DNA from: a bacterium | GTDB lineage: Bacteria; Bacteroidota; Ignavibacteria; Kapaibacteriales; UBA2268 | Assembly: GCA_030426865.1 (NCBI GenBank) | Contig: JAUHXN010000136.1 | Coordinates: 1-7,512, forward strand | DNA length: 7,512 bases | Direction: 5' to 3' | In this document: positions 6,728 to 7,512 of the stretch, piece by piece | Layout: the number at the start of each line of letters is the position of its first letter | How positions within the stretch are numbered: position 1 is the first letter of the stretch | Program-made: the position numbers and the translations under genes | The notes under the pieces: generated by a model | Seen by the model: the letters and a program-made list of their open reading frames with translations, nothing else | What the model was told of the DNA's origin: nothing | Database searches by the model: none

Positions 6728-7512
6728 ATGTCTAAAGTATTAATCATCTTAGTTTCATTTTTCTTTTTTTCGTTATCTACTTACTCTAAAACTGATTTGA
6801 AACTTAATCTAGAAGTTGGCAAATCATATCACCAAAATATGGTCGCAAAATCTATTATTAATCAAGTCTTGAGCAACAATAAAATTGATATGCTTATGAC
6901 TATGACTGGTAGTATGACTTATACCGTTACTGATAAAAATGAAAATATTTATACAATGGATGTAGTTTATGACAGCTTGAGTATGGGAGTTACTGCCGAT
7001 GAATATGATGTAATTTATAATTCTGAGAACTTAAAAGATTCTAATGACTATATATCAGTTTTGCTTGCAGCACTAAAAGAGACAAAATTTGGAATTAAAA
7101 TGACCGAGAGAGGTAAAATCGTAGATATTTCTAACTTTGATGGTCTATTTGAAAAGGCATTTGAATCAATTCAGAAACTTGACCCATCTGTAAGAAAACA
7201 ACTAGAAGCAAACTTGAAAAGCTCGTTTGGTAAAGAAAATTTTAAAAGTAGTTTTGAAACAATAACAGCCATTTTCCCTCCTGAGCCAGTAAACATAGGC
7301 AGACAATGGAAAGCTGAATCAATACTAAATAACAATATGCCAGTAAAAATAAACACTCTTTATAAATTTGAAAATGAAACAGATACTAATTACATAATTA
7401 CCGGCGTTGGCTCGCTTATATCATATCAGCCAAAAAACGGTGAGTTTAACAATACTACTCCCTATACTTATCAGATGACTGGTACAGTCGGCTCTGAAAT
7501 TAAATTAGATAA
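6728..7512 (+). CDS. Secreted DUF6263-like protein (C-terminus cut by window edge)
   Basis: An open frame runs from the ATG at 6728 to the right edge, giving 261 complete codons plus two bases. Residues 1-20 form a signal peptide (SKV, then a strongly hydrophobic Phe-rich core ending STYS), so the protein is probably periplasmic or outer-membrane associated. No lipobox cysteine is visible. The mature part opens with LKLNLEVGKSYHQNM, then a stretch of alternating hydrophobic strands (MTGSMTYTVTDKNENIYTMD) and a conserved-looking MTERGKIVDISNFDGLFE (124-141). A later IFPPEPVNIGRQWKAE (183-198) resembles the mid-part of DUF6263 proteins, which have an unknown role. I base the family name on this overall pattern, not on a search. 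It is transcribed away from queA across a 144-bp spacer. No Shine-Dalgarno sequence precedes it. The complementary frame at 7171-7356 is an artefact. Confidence 0.8.
   Translation, partial: MSKVLIILVSFFFFSLSTYSKTDLKLNLEVGKSYHQNMVAKSIINQVLSNNKIDMLMTMTGSMTYTVTDKNENIYTMDVVYDSLSMGVTADEYDVIYNSENLKDSNDYISVLLAALKETKFGIKMTERGKIVDISNFDGLFEKAFESIQKLDPSVRKQLEANLKSSFGKENFKSSFETITAIFPPEPVNIGRQWKAESILNNNMPVKINTLYKFENETDTNYIITGVGSLISYQPKNGEFNNTTPYTYQMTGTVGSEIKLD

Noticed and set aside
7171..7356. Minus-strand open frame inside the DUF6263-like gene
   Set aside because: Antisense to a signal-peptide gene whose frame is open for 261 codons; no independent support.

Overview
This is an AT-rich window with seven protein genes and no visible RNA genes, mobile elements or CRISPR arrays. 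Four things point to the Bacteroidota/Ignavibacteriota/Kapabacteria side of the FCB group: a long QueA resembling the Bacteroidota form, a DUF6263-like secreted protein, a secreted MXAN_6640-like metalloprotease beside a small Fn3-like secreted protein, and no recognisable Shine-Dalgarno sequence at any of the seven starts. This placement is an inference from gene content, not a phylogenetic result.

Layout. Positions 1-1482 (minus strand) carry two exported proteins in a probable operon: a small Fn3-like protein (1063-1482), then a HEFHH zinc metalloprotease (1-1008) whose C-terminus lies outside the window. A 228-bp AT-rich divergent spacer (1483-1710) separates them from rarA (1711-3033, plus strand). 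rarA overlaps mltG (3030-4040) by four bases, and mltG uses a TTG start. After an 85-bp gap comes an M16B zinc peptidase (4126-5397). Its stop codon is one base from the stop of convergent queA (5399-6583, minus strand). A 144-bp divergent spacer then leads to a DUF6263-like secreted protein (6728 onward, plus strand), which runs off the right edge.

How the genes relate. The central block is conserved cell maintenance. RarA/MgsA acts at stalled replication forks, MltG ends or cuts nascent glycan strands at the inner membrane, the M16 enzyme degrades or processes peptides, and QueA makes epoxyqueuosine in tRNA. The flanking genes are envelope or secreted proteins of poorly known function. I see no evidence of a defence island, biosynthetic cluster or other new multi-gene system. 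The least described parts are the Fn3-like/metalloprotease pair, including the tail of the Fn3-like protein, and the DUF6263-like protein.
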